Positions 36,647-46,109 of a stretch of DNA of 64,000 nucleotides are shown here, piece after piece. Source of the DNA: Melastoma dodecandrum (lineage: Eukaryota; Streptophyta; Magnoliopsida; Myrtales; Melastomataceae); assembly GCA_029817715.1 (NCBI GenBank), contig JARUPY010000457.1, forward strand, positions 45,876 through 109,875. Direction: 5' to 3'. Within the stretch, counting starts at the first letter, position 1. Every line of letters begins with the position of its first letter. The notes beneath the pieces are model-generated. The model was not told the DNA's origin and made no database searches. It was given only the letters and a program-made list of their open reading frames with translations. A program made the translations under genes and the position numbers.

Positions 36647-37754
36647 GCGCGGTTCCGACCTCCCCCGTATTGGCGAAACGCAGGAAGCGGCGCGGTGCGA
36701 AACCGCAAGCGCGCCAGGGCGCCTGGCTCATGGGCACACGCATGAGGACTTCAGATCGGCTACGTCCCCCTCTGCGACGCGGCGCCGGTGATCATGGCCC
36801 GGGAACTCGGCTTTGCCCGGGAGGAGGGGCTCGAACCTCGACCTGTCGGCGGAACCTCCTGGGCGACACTGCGGGACCGGTTGGCGCTCGGCCATCTCGA
36901 CGGCGCGCACATGCTGGCGCCGCTGGCGGTGAGCGAGCGCGCTCGGCCTGTCGGGGCCGCCCGTCGGACCTCGTCGTGCCCCTGCCGCTCAGCCTGAACG
37001 GCAACGCCCTGACCCTGTCGAACGCCCTGTGGGACGAGGTCGGCGGCGGGTGGCAGACGCGACGGCGCGAGCCTTCGCCCTGCGTCGCGGCGCGGCCCGG
37101 CGGGAGACGGGCAGCCAGTGACGATCGGCATCGTTGCACCCCTTCTCCTGCCATGCCTATCAGGTTCGACTCTTCGCCGAGGCCGGGGGGGCTCGATCCG
37201 GCCGCCCTGCGCCTCGTGGTGGTGCCGCCCCAGCATGGGGTCGAGGCCCTCTCGCGCGGGGTTGGTGGACGGCTCCTGCGCGGGCGCCCTGGAATGAGTG
37301 GCCGTGGCGGCTGGGATCGGACATGTCGCGGCAGCGGCTACGACCTCGCGCCGGACGCGACGGAGAAGGTCTTTCGCGTCTCGAGGCGCCTCGGGGGCGA
37401 CGCTTCCCGCTCGTCCGGGCGGTGGCGCGGGCCGGGCTCTGGTGCGCCGATCCGGCCAACCGCGAGGAACTGGTCCACCCGTCTGGCCCGCGCTCCGGCT
37501 CGACCGTGATAGTCCGGGCAGGTCGCCCGCGCCTTCGAGCCGGGACGGAGCGGGGGGGAGGGGGCCGTCACGCGGCCCTGGGCCATTCTGCGGCTCGAGC
37601 GGCCGCGCCCAGGCCACGACCCGGCGCGCCTCGATTGGCTGCTGGCCCAGATGCGGGCCGCCGGGGCAGCTCGCCGGGGACCCGGCCACTCTGGAGGTCG
37701 CGGCCGAGGGCGGTCTACCGCCCCGAATCTTGGGCCGAGGCGGCGCTCGCCTGA
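36643..37754 (+). CDS. nasS: NasS-like nitrate sensor, CmpA/NrtA family (many frameshifts)
   Basis: Soluble relative of nitrate/bicarbonate ABC-transporter binding proteins that, in NasS-NasT systems, holds NasT until nitrate or nitrite binds. Recognisable fragments occur in order but in changing frames: IGYVPLCDAAPVIMARELGF at 36755, ATLRDRLALGHLDGAHMLAP, DLVVPLPLSLNGNALTLSNA, FSCHAYQVRLFAEAGG, IGHVAAAAT, and a C-terminal ending YRPESWAEAALA before TGA 37752-37754. At least eight indels are needed. No signal peptide at the N-terminus, which fits a cytoplasmic sensor rather than a transporter subunit. Given the dense errors all around, a true pseudogene cannot be separated from bad sequence here. 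Start ATG 36643 overlaps nasT. Confidence 0.78.
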
Positions 37755-38292
37755 GCGGCGGCCCTGCCCTTCACCCGGAGCGGCGGGAACTGGCCCGCGC
37801 CCCCCGTGGGAACCCTCACACTCAAGTCATGTGCGCGGGCGCACGGAACAGCTTGAGGGTTGTGCCCGTTGAGGGACATGCCCGGATGCCGCAAGTTCGA
37901 CGCTGCGTCGCTCCCTTCGAACCCGCCCCAGCGGGTCGAGATGCAGCGCTACGTGCGGCACGCCCGCCGGGCTCCCCGGCCGGCGAACGACAACCGGCGG
38001 AATCTTCGCTTCCGAGCACGTGGTACTGGGCCGTCCTCCGTCGGCGCGATGCCGACCCTGGGCCTGCTCGTGGCGCTCTCGACTCTGCTCTGACGGCGGC
38101 TCCTCGCCACTGCATCGTCACTGACTCGCGATGACGGCGTGTCCGTCGGCGTGACAGATTTTCTGAATCTGACCGTTCGGCAGTCAGCCGCCTGCTTTTT
38201 GTGCAAGGCAGCATGGTCCCCTTCGTCCCGTGGAGAACGCGCCCCGGCACTCCGCACAAGCGCCAGTCGCTCCGTCGCACTCGTCCGACGTT
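37755..38292. other. Region between nasS and the nas operon promoter
   Basis: No conserved gene seen apart from a possible 50-codon frame at 37941-38093. A CTGCTTTTTGTGCAAGGCAG stretch at about 38189-38208 can form a small hairpin. No clear NtrC-type palindrome was found, though one would be expected 100-200 bases before the sigma-54 promoter. Confidence 0.5.
37941..38093 (+). CDS. Possible 50-residue protein with PANDN motif
   Basis: Frame from ATG 37941 to TGA 38093. The product starts MQRYVRHARRAPRPANDNRR and ends with a hydrophobic stretch, PTLGLLVALSTLL. A basic N-terminus with the phrase R-P-A-N-D-N is common among short alphaproteobacterial proteins of unknown function, which is why I list it. 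Errors in this part of the sequence may have shortened it. No function is assigned. Confidence 0.33.
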   Translation: MQRYVRHARRAPRPANDNRRNLRFRARGTGPSSVGAMPTLGLLVALSTLL

Positions 38293-38308
38293 TGGCACGC
38301 GTCCTGCA
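38293..38308 (+). promoter_or_regulatory. Sigma-54 promoter of the nitrate assimilation operon
   Basis: TGGCACGCGTCCTGCA matches the consensus TGGCACG-N4-TTGCA with one mismatch (C for the first T of TTGC). GG (38294-38295) and GC (38306-38307) have the exact 10-base spacing. Predicted start of transcription is about 38319, so the leader of the message begins directly before the ANTAR-type hairpins. Confidence 0.8.
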
Positions 38309-38321
38309 AGACCTCCCGCGT

Positions 38322-38362
38322 CCGTCAACGGCGACGGGCAGCGCCGTCAGCGAGGCCGCTGA
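38322..38362 (+). promoter_or_regulatory. NasT (ANTAR) RNA target: two hexaloop hairpins
   Basis: Hairpin P1: CCGTC (38322-38326), six-base loop AACGGC, GACGG (38333-38337). The loop has A at position 1 and G at position 4, the known ANTAR recognition bases. Hairpin P2: TCAGC (38347-38351), six-base loop GAGGCC, GCTGA (38358-38362). Its loop has G at position 4 but G, not A, at position 1. ANTAR proteins bind tandem hexaloop hairpins, so this pair is a plausible NasT site. The 3' arm of P2 lies inside the 5' arm of the terminator that follows, so the two folds exclude each other. Confidence 0.72.
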
Positions 38363-38419
38363 TCCGGTTCTCCTGGGGCTCCCGCTTGCCCTGGCTCGAG
38401 AGTCCGGCAGCGGCTTTTT
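38355..38419 (+). terminator. Leader terminator of the nas operon (attenuator)
   Basis: GCCGCTG (38355-38361) pairs with CAGCGGC (38408-38414), extended by CCGG (38364-38367) with CCGG (38404-38407), and is followed at once by TTTTT (38415-38419). It lies inside the 5' leader, about 55 bases before the first structural gene, so it must be read through for expression. Overlap with P2 of the ANTAR target gives a simple antitermination switch. Confidence 0.75.
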
Positions 38420-38473
38420 CGTGGGCGGTCCGCCGACGATTCCCGAATTCGAGGTTCGAGACGCGACCGACCG

Positions 38474-39744
38474 ATGGCGACTCCCTACCTGGACACCACG
38501 AGACCCGCCCCGCGGGTCGCCGACGGGGCAGCGCGCGAGAGGCTGGTCGTCGTCGGCAACGGCATGGCCTCGCTCCGCTTCCTGGAGCGCCTGACCGAGG
38601 GCTGCCCCGGTCTCTACGACGTGGCCTGCGTGGGCGCCGAGCCCCAGGCCGCCTACAACCGCGTGCTCCTGTCCTCGCTGCTCGGCGGCGAGATCGAGGA
38701 AGCCGCCACCGCCTTCCGCGGCCTCGACTGGTACGAGGCCCACGGCATCCGCCTCATCACCGGCGCCCCCGTGACCGCCATCGACCGCGAGAACGGTCTG
38801 GCCATCGTCGGCGACGCCCATGTCCTGCCCTTCGACCGGCTGGTGCTGGCGGTGGGCTCTCTGCCGATCCGGCTGCCGAAGCCGGGCATGGACCTGCCGG
38901 GCGTCATCACCTTTCGCGACCTCGCCGACGTGGCTGCCATCCGGAAGGCGGCCGTGGAGCACGCCAAGGCCATCGTCATCGGCGGCGGCCTGCTCGGGCT
39001 GGAGGCGGCGGGCCGGGCTCAGTCGGCGCGGCATCGACACGACGCTGCTCCACGTCATGGACCGGCTGATGGAGCGCCAGCTCGACCACGAGGCCGCCGG
39101 CCTCGTCCGCCGGGCCATGGAGGAGCGCAGCGTCCGCGTGATCCTCGGCGCCGACACCGCCGCCGTCGAGGGGGACGGCCGCGTCGAGCGCCTCGTCCTC
39201 GCCGACGGCACCGTGCTGCCCGCCGATCTGGTGGTGATGTCGGTGGGCGTGCGCCCCTCGGTGGCGCTGGCGCAGAGCGCGGGGCTCGCGACGAACCGGG
39301 GCATCCTCGTCGATGACCGCATGGCGACCTCCGACCCGCGCATCTTCGCGCTGGGCGAGTGCGCCGAGCACCGGGGCCTCGTCTACGGCCTCGTGGCGCC
39401 GTCCTACGAGCAGGCCGACACGCTGGCCCGCCACCTCTCGGGGCAGGATGGCGCCTACGCGGGCACGCACCTCGCCACCAGCCTCAAGATCTCGGGGCTG
39501 CCAGGTCTTCTCGGCGGGAATCGTGGACACGCCCCCGGATGCCGAGGCGGTCACGCTCTTCGATCCCGGTGCCGGGCTCTACCGCAAGCTGCTGCTGCGG
39601 GAGGGTCGGCTCGTCGGCGCGGTCTTCGTCGGCGACATCGCCGAGCAGGCCTCCTGCAAGGCGCTGATCCGCTCCGGCGAGCCGGTCGGCGACGTGGACG
39701 ATCTCATGTTCGGGCGCCCGGCGCCCCAATCCCTCGCGGCGTAA
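38474..39744 (+). CDS. NAD(P)/FAD-dependent reductase of the nas operon (frameshifts near 39015 and 39500)
   Basis: Stand-alone FAD/NAD(P)H reductase similar to the N-terminal part of NirB and to rubredoxin reductases; probable electron donor to NasA. Segments: RLVVVGNGMASLRFLERL (FAD site), VGAEPQAAYNRVLLSSLL, IVIGGGLLGLEAA (NAD site), then, after one extra base near 39015, GIDTTLLHVMDRLMERQLDH and DPRIFALGECAEHRG. After a second extra base in CTGCCAGG near 39500, the tail QVFSAGIVDTPPDAEAV and AEQASCKALIRSGEPV completes 422 residues. It is the first gene after the attenuator, starts at ATG 38474 without a clear ribosome-binding site, and is followed 10 bases later by nirA. Confidence 0.87.
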
Positions 39745-39754
39745 GGAGACCGGC

Positions 39755-41550
39755 ATGGCGGACGAATTCAACGCCGAGCAGCGGCGCTACCTCGAAGGGT
39801 TCGCGGCCGGCATCGGCGCGGCGCGGATGACCGGCGGCCTCGCGACGGGGCAGGGGGCTGGCGCCCCGGCGGCCGAGCCCATCGGCCCGGACGCGATCCA
39901 CCTGAAGGCGCAGGACGCCACGGTGAAGGCCGGCGGCAAGCTGTGCGAGCAGGAGAAGTGGAAGCGGGCCGAGAGCCCCTTCGACGGGCCACAACCGGCT
40001 GAAGGCCGAGGCGGCGCAGGGCAAGGCTCCGAAGCCCGTAGGACAACTTCCGCTGGCGCTACCACGGGGATGTTCTGGGTCGCCCCCAATCAGGTGAGCT
40101 ACATGTGCCGCCTGCGCATCCCGAACGGGGTGCTGCACCACTGGCAGTTCGCCGGCGTCGCCGACCTCGCCGACGCCCATGGCGGGGGCTACGTCCACGT
40201 GACGACCCGGGCGAACCTCCAAGTCCGGGAAATCACCCCGGAACACGCCCAGCCCTTCCTCGACGGTCTCGCGGAGATCGGCCTCGGGGCCCAGGGGTCG
40301 GGGGCGGACAAACATCCGCAACGTCACCGGCTCGCCCACCGCCGGCATCGACGCGCAGGAGATCCTCGACACGCGGCCGCTCGCCAAGTCGTGGAACAAC
40401 TGGATCATCAACGACCGCTCGCTGTACGGCCTGCCGCGCAAGTTCAACGTCGCCTTCGACGGCGGCGGCGTGATGCCGGTGCTGGAAGAGACGAACGATA
40501 TCGGCTTCCAGGCCGTCGAGGTGTTGGAGGGCGCCTCCGTGGCGCCCGGCATCTGGATGCGCCTCGTCCTCGGCGGCATCTCCGGCCACAAGGACCTCGC
40601 CCGCGACACCGGCGTGGTGCTGCGCCCCGAGGCGTGCAACCAAGTCGCCGACGCGATCATTCGCGTCTTCATCGAGAACGGCGACCGGACCAACCGCAAC
40701 AAGGCGCGGATGAAGTACGTCCTCGACGCCTGGGGCTTCGACAAGTACCTCGCCGCCGTCGAGGAGAAGCTCGGCCGCAAGCTGGAACGGGTCGATCCCG
40801 CCCACATCGCCCCCCGCAAGCCGACGAACCGGTACGCTCATGTCGGCGTCCACCCGCAGAAGCAGGAGGGCCTGAACTGGGTCGGCGTCGTGCTCCCCGT
40901 CGGCAAGATGCTGAGCGACGAGGTGCGGGCGCTCGCCAAGATCGCCCAGGAGTGCGGCGACGGGCAGATCCGCCTCACCGTCTGGCAGAACTTCGTCTTC
41001 TCCGGCGTGCCGGATGCGAAGCTCGCCGAGGTGGAGGAGCGGGTCGCGGCGCTCGGCCTGTCCATCAAGGCCGAGGGCATCCGGGCGGGGCTCGTGGCCT
41101 GCACGGGCGCGCGGGGCTGCAAGTTCGCCGCCTCCGACACCAAGGGCCACGCCATGCTCATCGCCGAGCATGTCGAGCGCACGGTGAAGGAACTCGACGT
41201 GCCGGTGAACGTGCACCTCACCGGCTGCCACCATTCCTGCGCCCAGCACTACATCGGCGACATCGGCCTGATCGGCGCCAAGGTCGTCGTCTCGGAGGAG
41301 GGGCGACACCGTCGAGGGCTACGACATCGTGGTCGGCGGCGGCTTCGCCGAAAACCCGAAGATCGGCACCGAGATCTGGAAGGCCGTGAAGGCCGAGGAG
41401 GCGCCCAAGCGCGTCGAGGCGCTGCTGCGCACCTACCTCGCCGGGCGCTCCGGCCAGGACGAGACCTTCCAGGCCTTCACCGCCCGCACCGGACCGGAGG
41501 CCCTGCGCGACGCCGCCGAATCCGTTCCCGCCCTGAGGGAAGCCGCATGA
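39755..41550 (+). CDS. nirA: NirA-family siroheme nitrite reductase (five inserted bases)
   Basis: Six-electron reductase of nitrite to ammonia with siroheme and a [4Fe-4S] cluster. The cluster ligands are visible as CTGARGC and, 40 residues later, CHHSC. Two sulfite/nitrite reductase half domains are seen (MFWVAPNQVSYMCRLRIPNG; VGVHPQKQEGLNWVGVVLPV). Frames change near 39988, 40038, 40062, 40310 and 41308; each fits one extra base (for example GACAAACATC for GACAACATC). Removing five bases leaves exactly 596 residues. Relation to sulfite reductases means sulfite cannot be excluded as a substrate, but the nas context favours nitrite. Stop overlaps the next gene (ATGA). Confidence 0.87.
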
Positions 41551-43147
41551 CCCAGCATGTCTCGCCCCCGCTCGTCCTGATCCCCGAGACCGCCCCGTTC
41601 GACCCCGACCAGCGGGCATGGCTCTCGGGCTATTTCGCCGCCCTCCTCGGCCCGGCCGTCGAGGGCGCCACCGCCCTTCCGGCGGGGGACCTCCCCGGCG
41701 GCCGCCAGAAGCTCGCCGACAACGACGACGCGCCCTGGCACGACCCGTCGATGCCGCTGGGCGACCGCATGGACCTCGCCAAGGCGCGGCCCGAGGCCCA
41801 GAAGCTGATGGCCGCCATGGCGCAGCAGGATTGCGGCCAGTGCGGCTACAACTGCGCCGACTATGCCAACGCGATCTTCCTGAAGAACGAGGCGCGTCTG
41901 AACCTCTGCCAGCCCGGCGGCAAGGAGACGATGCGCATGCTCAAGAAGCTGGAGGAGGAGTTCGGCGCGGCCGGTGGCGCTCCGGCCGCCGCCGCGCCCG
42001 CCGCCGAGGCCAAGACCCCGGATCTCGGTCCGCTCGGCTATTGCCGCGAGAACCCGGTCGAGGCCCTGTTCCTGTCCCGCCGCCGCCTCAACGATCCGGG
42101 CGGCGAGAAGGAGACGTGGCACATCGAGATCGGGCTGGACGGCACGCCGATTCAGTACGAAGTCGGCGATTCGCTGGGCCTGTTCCCCGCCAACGCGCCG
42201 GCCTTGGTCGATGCGGTGATCGCGGAACTCGGCGCCCGGCCCGAGCGGGTGATCGGCGGCCGGACCCTGCGGGAGCGGCTGCTCGCCGACTACTCGCTCG
42301 GCGCCGCGCCGGACAACCTCTACCAGTTGCTCTCGCTCCTCACCTCCGGCGAGGCGCGCAAGAAGGCGCAGGCGCTCGCTTCCGGCGAGGACCCGGACGG
42401 CGACGCCGCCTATCTCGACGTGCTCGGCGCCCTGCACAAGTTCCGGGGCGCGCGGCCCGACGCGGAGGTCTTCCTGGAGGCGCTCGACGAGTTGCAGCCG
42501 CGGCTCTACTCGATCTCGTCCTCGCCCAAGATGGATGTCGGCCGCGTCTCGCTGACCGTGGATGCGGTGCGCTACAACCACCGCTCGCGGCTGCGGTTGG
42601 GGGTGGCCTCGACCCATCTCGGCGAGCGCCTGCCCGAGCAGACCAAGGTCAAGATCTACCTCCAGAAGGCCCACGGCTTCGGCCTGCCGGCGGACCTGTC
42701 GAAGGACGTGATCATGTGCGGCCCCGGCACCGGGATCGCGCCGTTCCGGGCCTTCCTGCGCGAGCGCGCGGCCACGCAGGCCCCCGGTCGGAACTGGCTG
42801 TTCTACGGCCACCAGAAGCAGGCGACGGACTTCTTCTACAAGGACGAGCTGAACAAGCTGAAGGACGACAAGGTGCTGACCCGCCTGTCCCTGGCATGGT
42901 CCCGCGACGGCTCAGGAAGAAGACCTACGTCCAGGACCGGATGCGCGAGAACGGTGCCGACCTGTGGAAGTGGCTCGAAGGCGGGGCGCATTTCTACGTC
43001 TGCGGCGATGCCAAGCGCATGGCCAAGGACGTGGAGCGCGCGATCATCGACGTCGCCGCCCAATACGGCAAGATGAACCCGGAGGAGGCGGTGGCCTACC
43101 TCGCCGCGCTGAAGAAGGCCGGGCGGTATCAGGCGGACGTGTACTGA
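41547..43147 (+). CDS. Fe-S/FAD/NADPH reductase, CysJ-like, partner of NirA (indels near 42912)
   Basis: Likely electron supplier for the siroheme reductase upstream. Residues about 85-130 form a small Fe-S domain with CGQCGYNC and a later cysteine in LNLCQPGGKETM, resembling the FeS domain of RnfB-type proteins. From about 160 on comes a sulfite-reductase flavoprotein/ferredoxin-NADP reductase module: QPRLYSISSSPKMDVGRVSL (FAD), IMCGPGTGIAPFRAFL (NADP) and HFYVCGDAKRMAKDV. The flavodoxin domain of true CysJ is missing. Two extra A's in CTCAGGAAGAAG near 42912 break the frame; without them the product is 532 residues and reads DGSEKTYVQDRMRE. Translationally coupled to nirA. Confidence 0.85.
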
Positions 43148-43153
43148 CCGGTA

Positions 43154-43182
43154 CCCCTCTCCCCGCAAGACGGGGAGAGGGG
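43154..43182 (+). terminator. GC hairpin between the reductase gene and nasA
   Basis: Perfect 12-base-pair stem CCCCTCTCCCCG and CGGGGAGAGGGG with a CAAGA loop, no T-run. The same stem occurs at 49829-49856 and in variants at 45909-46073 and 52021-52046, so it is an intergenic repeat as well as a possible pause or message-processing site. Confidence 0.55.
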
Positions 43183-43236
43183 AATTGCGGCCCGCCTCTT
43201 GCTCTGCCGACGAGAACGACACCCGAGGATCCCCCC

Positions 43237-45891
43237 ATGACCGCCACGGTGCGCACCACCTGCCCGTATTGCGGCGTCGGCTGCGGCGTCCTGGCGACGC
43301 CGGACGGGCAGGGGGGCGCGGCCATCGCGGGCGACCCGGAGCATCCGGCCAATCTCGGCCGGCTCTGCTCCAAGGGCTCGGCGCTGGGGGAAACACTGTC
43401 GCTGGAGAACCGGCTGCTCCACCCGCATCTCAACGGGGCGCGGGTCTCCTGGGACGCCGCGCTCGGGACCGCCGCCGCCAAGCTGAAGCGGGTCGCGGAG
43501 GAGCACGGGCCGGAATCGATCGCCTTCTATGTCTCGGGTCAGTTGCTGACCGAGGACTACTACGTCGTCAACAAGCTCGCGAAGGGCTTCGTCGGCACGC
43601 CCCATGTCGAGACCAACTCGCGCCTGTGCATGTCGAGCGCGGTCGCCGCCCACCGCCGGGCCTTCGGCTCCGACACGGTGCCCGGCTGCTACGAGGATCT
43701 CGACGAGGCGGACCTCATCGTCCTCGTCGGCTCCAACGCGGCCTGGTGCCATCCCATCCTGTTCCAGCGCATGGCCGAGGCCAAGGCGCGGCGCGGCACG
43801 CAATTCGTGGTGATCGACCCCCGCCGCACCCAGACCGCGCAGGAAGCCGACCTGTTCCTCGGCCTGAAGCCCGGCAGCGACGTCGCCCTGTTCTCCGGCC
43901 TCCTCGTCCACCTCGCCGACCATGGGTTCAAGGACCGGGCCTTCGTGGAGGAGCATACGGCAGGCCTCGACACGGCCCTGGACCGCGCCCGGCAGATCGC
44001 GCCCGACCTAGCGGCTGTCGCCATCGCCACGGGCCTCGCCCCGGAGGCCATCACCGCCTTCTACGACCTGTTCGCCCGCACGCGGCGGGTCGTGACCGCG
44101 TTCTCGATGGGCGTCAACCAGTCGAGCGCCGGCACCGACAAGGTCAACAGCATCATCAACTGCCACCTGTATACCGGGCGCATCGGCCGGCCCGGCATGG
44201 GGCCGTTCTCCATCACTGGCCAGCCCAACGCCATGGGCGGGCGCGAGGTCGGCGGCCTCGCCAACATGCTCGCCGCGCACATGGATTTCGCCCCCGAGGA
44301 GGTCGACCGTGTCCGCCGCTACTGGTCCGCACCACGGATCATCACCGGCGAGGGCATGAAGGCGGTCGCCCTGTTCGAGGCGGTGCGGGCGGGCAAGATC
44401 AAGGCCCTCTGGGTGATGGGCACCAACCCCCTCGTTTCGATGCCCCGCGCCGACCACGTCCGCGAGGCGATCCAGGGGCTCGACCTCTTGATCGTCTCCG
44501 ACATCATGGCCAATGCCGATACGGCGAAGGCCAAGGCCCGCACCACCGTGCTGCTGCCCGCCCAGGCCTGGGGCGAGAAGGACGGCACGGTCACCAACTC
44601 CGAGCGGCGGATCACCCGCCAGCGCCGCTTCCTCGACAGCCCCGGCGAGGCGCGGCCCGACTGGGCGGTGCTCGCGGAGATGGGCCGCCGTCTCGGGCAC
44701 GGGAAGGCCTTCGAGTGGCCGAGCGCCGCGGCGGTGTTCCGGGAGCACGCGGCCCTCTCGGCCTACGAGAACGGCGGCACCCGCGACTTCGACCTCGGCG
44801 GGCTCGCCGACCTCTCGGACAGCGCCTACGCGGCGGCCGCTCCCGTGCAGTGGCCGCTGCCCAAGCGCGGCGGACCGAAGCCGCGCCTCTTTTCCGACGG
44901 GCGGTTCTACACCTTCGACCGCCGGGCGCGGTTCGTCGCGGTGCAGCCCCCTGGCCTCGCCGAGGCGGCGGGCGGTGCCTACCCTCCCGTGCTCAACACC
45001 GGCCGGGTTCGCGACCACTGGCCCACCATGACCCGGACGGGGCAGAGCCAGCGCCTGGCGGCCCACCGGGCGGTGCCCTTCGTGGAGATTCACCCGGACG
45101 ACGCGGCGTTCCATGGCCTCACGGAAGGCGGGATCGCGAACGTCTCCACCGCCCACGGCTTCGCCGAGCTGGAGGTGATGAGCACCGACGCGGTGGCGCC
45201 GGGCCAGCTCTTCATGCCGATGCACTGGAACGCCGCCTACGCCTCGGCGGCGCGGGTCGGCGCCCTCGCGCGCGGGGTGCCGGATCCGGTCTCGGGCCAG
45301 CCGGAACTGAAGGCGACGCCCGCCGCCATCGAGGCGGTCGCCTACCGGGCGCGGGGCTTCGTCCTCTCCCGCGAAGCAGTGCCGATGCCCGAGGGCTGGT
45401 GGTGGGCCAAGGCGGCCATCCCCGGCGGCTGGGGCGTGCAGTTCGCCACCCATGACGGCTCGCGGGAGGTCGCCCTGGCGCTGCGCGGACTCGTCCAGGC
45501 CGGCGGATACGAACTCGCCGAATATGCCGACCACGCGCGCGGGCGCTATCGCTGCGCCGTCTATGACGGGGCGCGGCTCGTCGCCAGCATCGCGGTCGGG
45601 CCCTATCAGGCGCGCCCGGACTGGGAGGCGGCCAAGGCGCTGTTCGCCGGCACCGAGCCGGAGGCGGCCGAGCGCCGGGCGCTCCTCTCGGGCCGGGCCG
45701 CCACCGAGGCGGCGGGCCCCACCGTCTGCGCCTGCCACGGCGTCGGCCTCGACGTCATCGCCGCGACGATCCGCGCCGGCGCCGGGAGCGTCGAGGCGGT
45801 CGGAGCCGCCTGCAAGGCCGGCACGAATTGCGGCTCGTGCATCCCAGAGATCCGCAAGCTGCTGACCGCGCAGACCGCAAAAGCGGCGTGA
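43237..45891 (+). CDS. nasA: Assimilatory nitrate reductase catalytic subunit NasA
   Basis: Reduces nitrate to nitrite with bis-MGD molybdenum cofactor in the cytoplasm. The 884-residue product is intact. N-terminal [4Fe-4S] ligands: TTCPYCGVGCGVLATP and GRLCSKGSALG. Molybdopterin oxidoreductase core: ETNSRLCMSSAVAAHRRAFG, where a cysteine can ligate Mo, VSMPRADHVREA and AQAWGEKDGTVTNSERRITR. The last 60 residues add a BFD-like [2Fe-2S] domain with VCACHGVGLDV and CKAGTNCGSCIPEI, which suggests electron entry from the stand-alone FAD reductase of this operon. No Tat signal, consistent with an assimilatory role. ATG 43237 follows the hairpin by about 55 bases. Confidence 0.94.
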   Translation: MTATVRTTCPYCGVGCGVLATPDGQGGAAIAGDPEHPANLGRLCSKGSALGETLSLENRLLHPHLNGARVSWDAALGTAAAKLKRVAEEHGPESIAFYVSGQLLTEDYYVVNKLAKGFVGTPHVETNSRLCMSSAVAAHRRAFGSDTVPGCYEDLDEADLIVLVGSNAAWCHPILFQRMAEAKARRGTQFVVIDPRRTQTAQEADLFLGLKPGSDVALFSGLLVHLADHGFKDRAFVEEHTAGLDTALDRARQIAPDLAAVAIATGLAPEAITAFYDLFARTRRVVTAFSMGVNQSSAGTDKVNSIINCHLYTGRIGRPGMGPFSITGQPNAMGGREVGGLANMLAAHMDFAPEEVDRVRRYWSAPRIITGEGMKAVALFEAVRAGKIKALWVMGTNPLVSMPRADHVREAIQGLDLLIVSDIMANADTAKAKARTTVLLPAQAWGEKDGTVTNSERRITRQRRFLDSPGEARPDWAVLAEMGRRLGHGKAFEWPSAAAVFREHAALSAYENGGTRDFDLGGLADLSDSAYAAAAPVQWPLPKRGGPKPRLFSDGRFYTFDRRARFVAVQPPGLAEAAGGAYPPVLNTGRVRDHWPTMTRTGQSQRLAAHRAVPFVEIHPDDAAFHGLTEGGIANVSTAHGFAELEVMSTDAVAPGQLFMPMHWNAAYASAARVGALARGVPDPVSGQPELKATPAAIEAVAYRARGFVLSREAVPMPEGWWWAKAAIPGGWGVQFATHDGSREVALALRGLVQAGGYELAEYADHARGRYRCAVYDGARLVASIAVGPYQARPDWEAAKALFAGTEPEAAERRALLSGRAATEAAGPTVCACHGVGLDVIAATIRAGAGSVEAVGAACKAGTNCGSCIPEIRKLLTAQTAKAA

Positions 45892-45908
45892 TTGGTGTAG
45901 AGTGAATG

Positions 45909-46073
45909 GTCCCTCCCCCCTCTGCGGGGGAGGGTGGCCCTTGCGTCAGCGAGGGTCGGGAGAGGGGAGCGCCGCATCCGGAAACGTCGCGACGCTCGCT
46001 TCATCCTGATCCGTCGCGCTGCCCCTCTCCCGACCCCCTTCGGGGCCCACCCTCCCCCGCAGAGGGGAGAGGG
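45909..46073. repeat. Long inverted repeat between nasA and cysG
   Basis: Arms CCCTCCCCCCTCTGCGGGGG (45911-45930) with AGGGTGGCCC after it, and the complementary GGGCCCACCCTCCCCCGCAG ending near 46070, enclose further pairing arms (GGTCGGGAGAGGGG with CCCCTCTCCCGACC). The whole 165-base unit can fold into one long hairpin, and belongs to the CTCTCCCCG class of repeats also found at 43154, 49829 and 52021. Confidence 0.7.
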
Positions 46074-46109
46074 ACGGGCGCTGCGTTTCCGACCCAAGCT
46101 GATGTGATC

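Noticed and set aside
37755..38292. NtrC enhancer sites upstream of the nas sigma-54 promoter
   Set aside because: No GCACC-N5-GGTGC type palindrome could be found by eye; sequence errors in this region could hide one.
39755..41550. Programmed frameshifting as a cause of the breaks in nirA and other genes
   Set aside because: The breaks are at different, unconserved sites, are up to five per gene and occur in essential genes. No slippery heptamer with a following structure is shared among them.
45909..46073. Long hairpin as a stable small RNA gene
   Set aside because: No promoter signal is visible in front of it, and the same arms recur at other intergenic sites, which favours an intergenic repeat.
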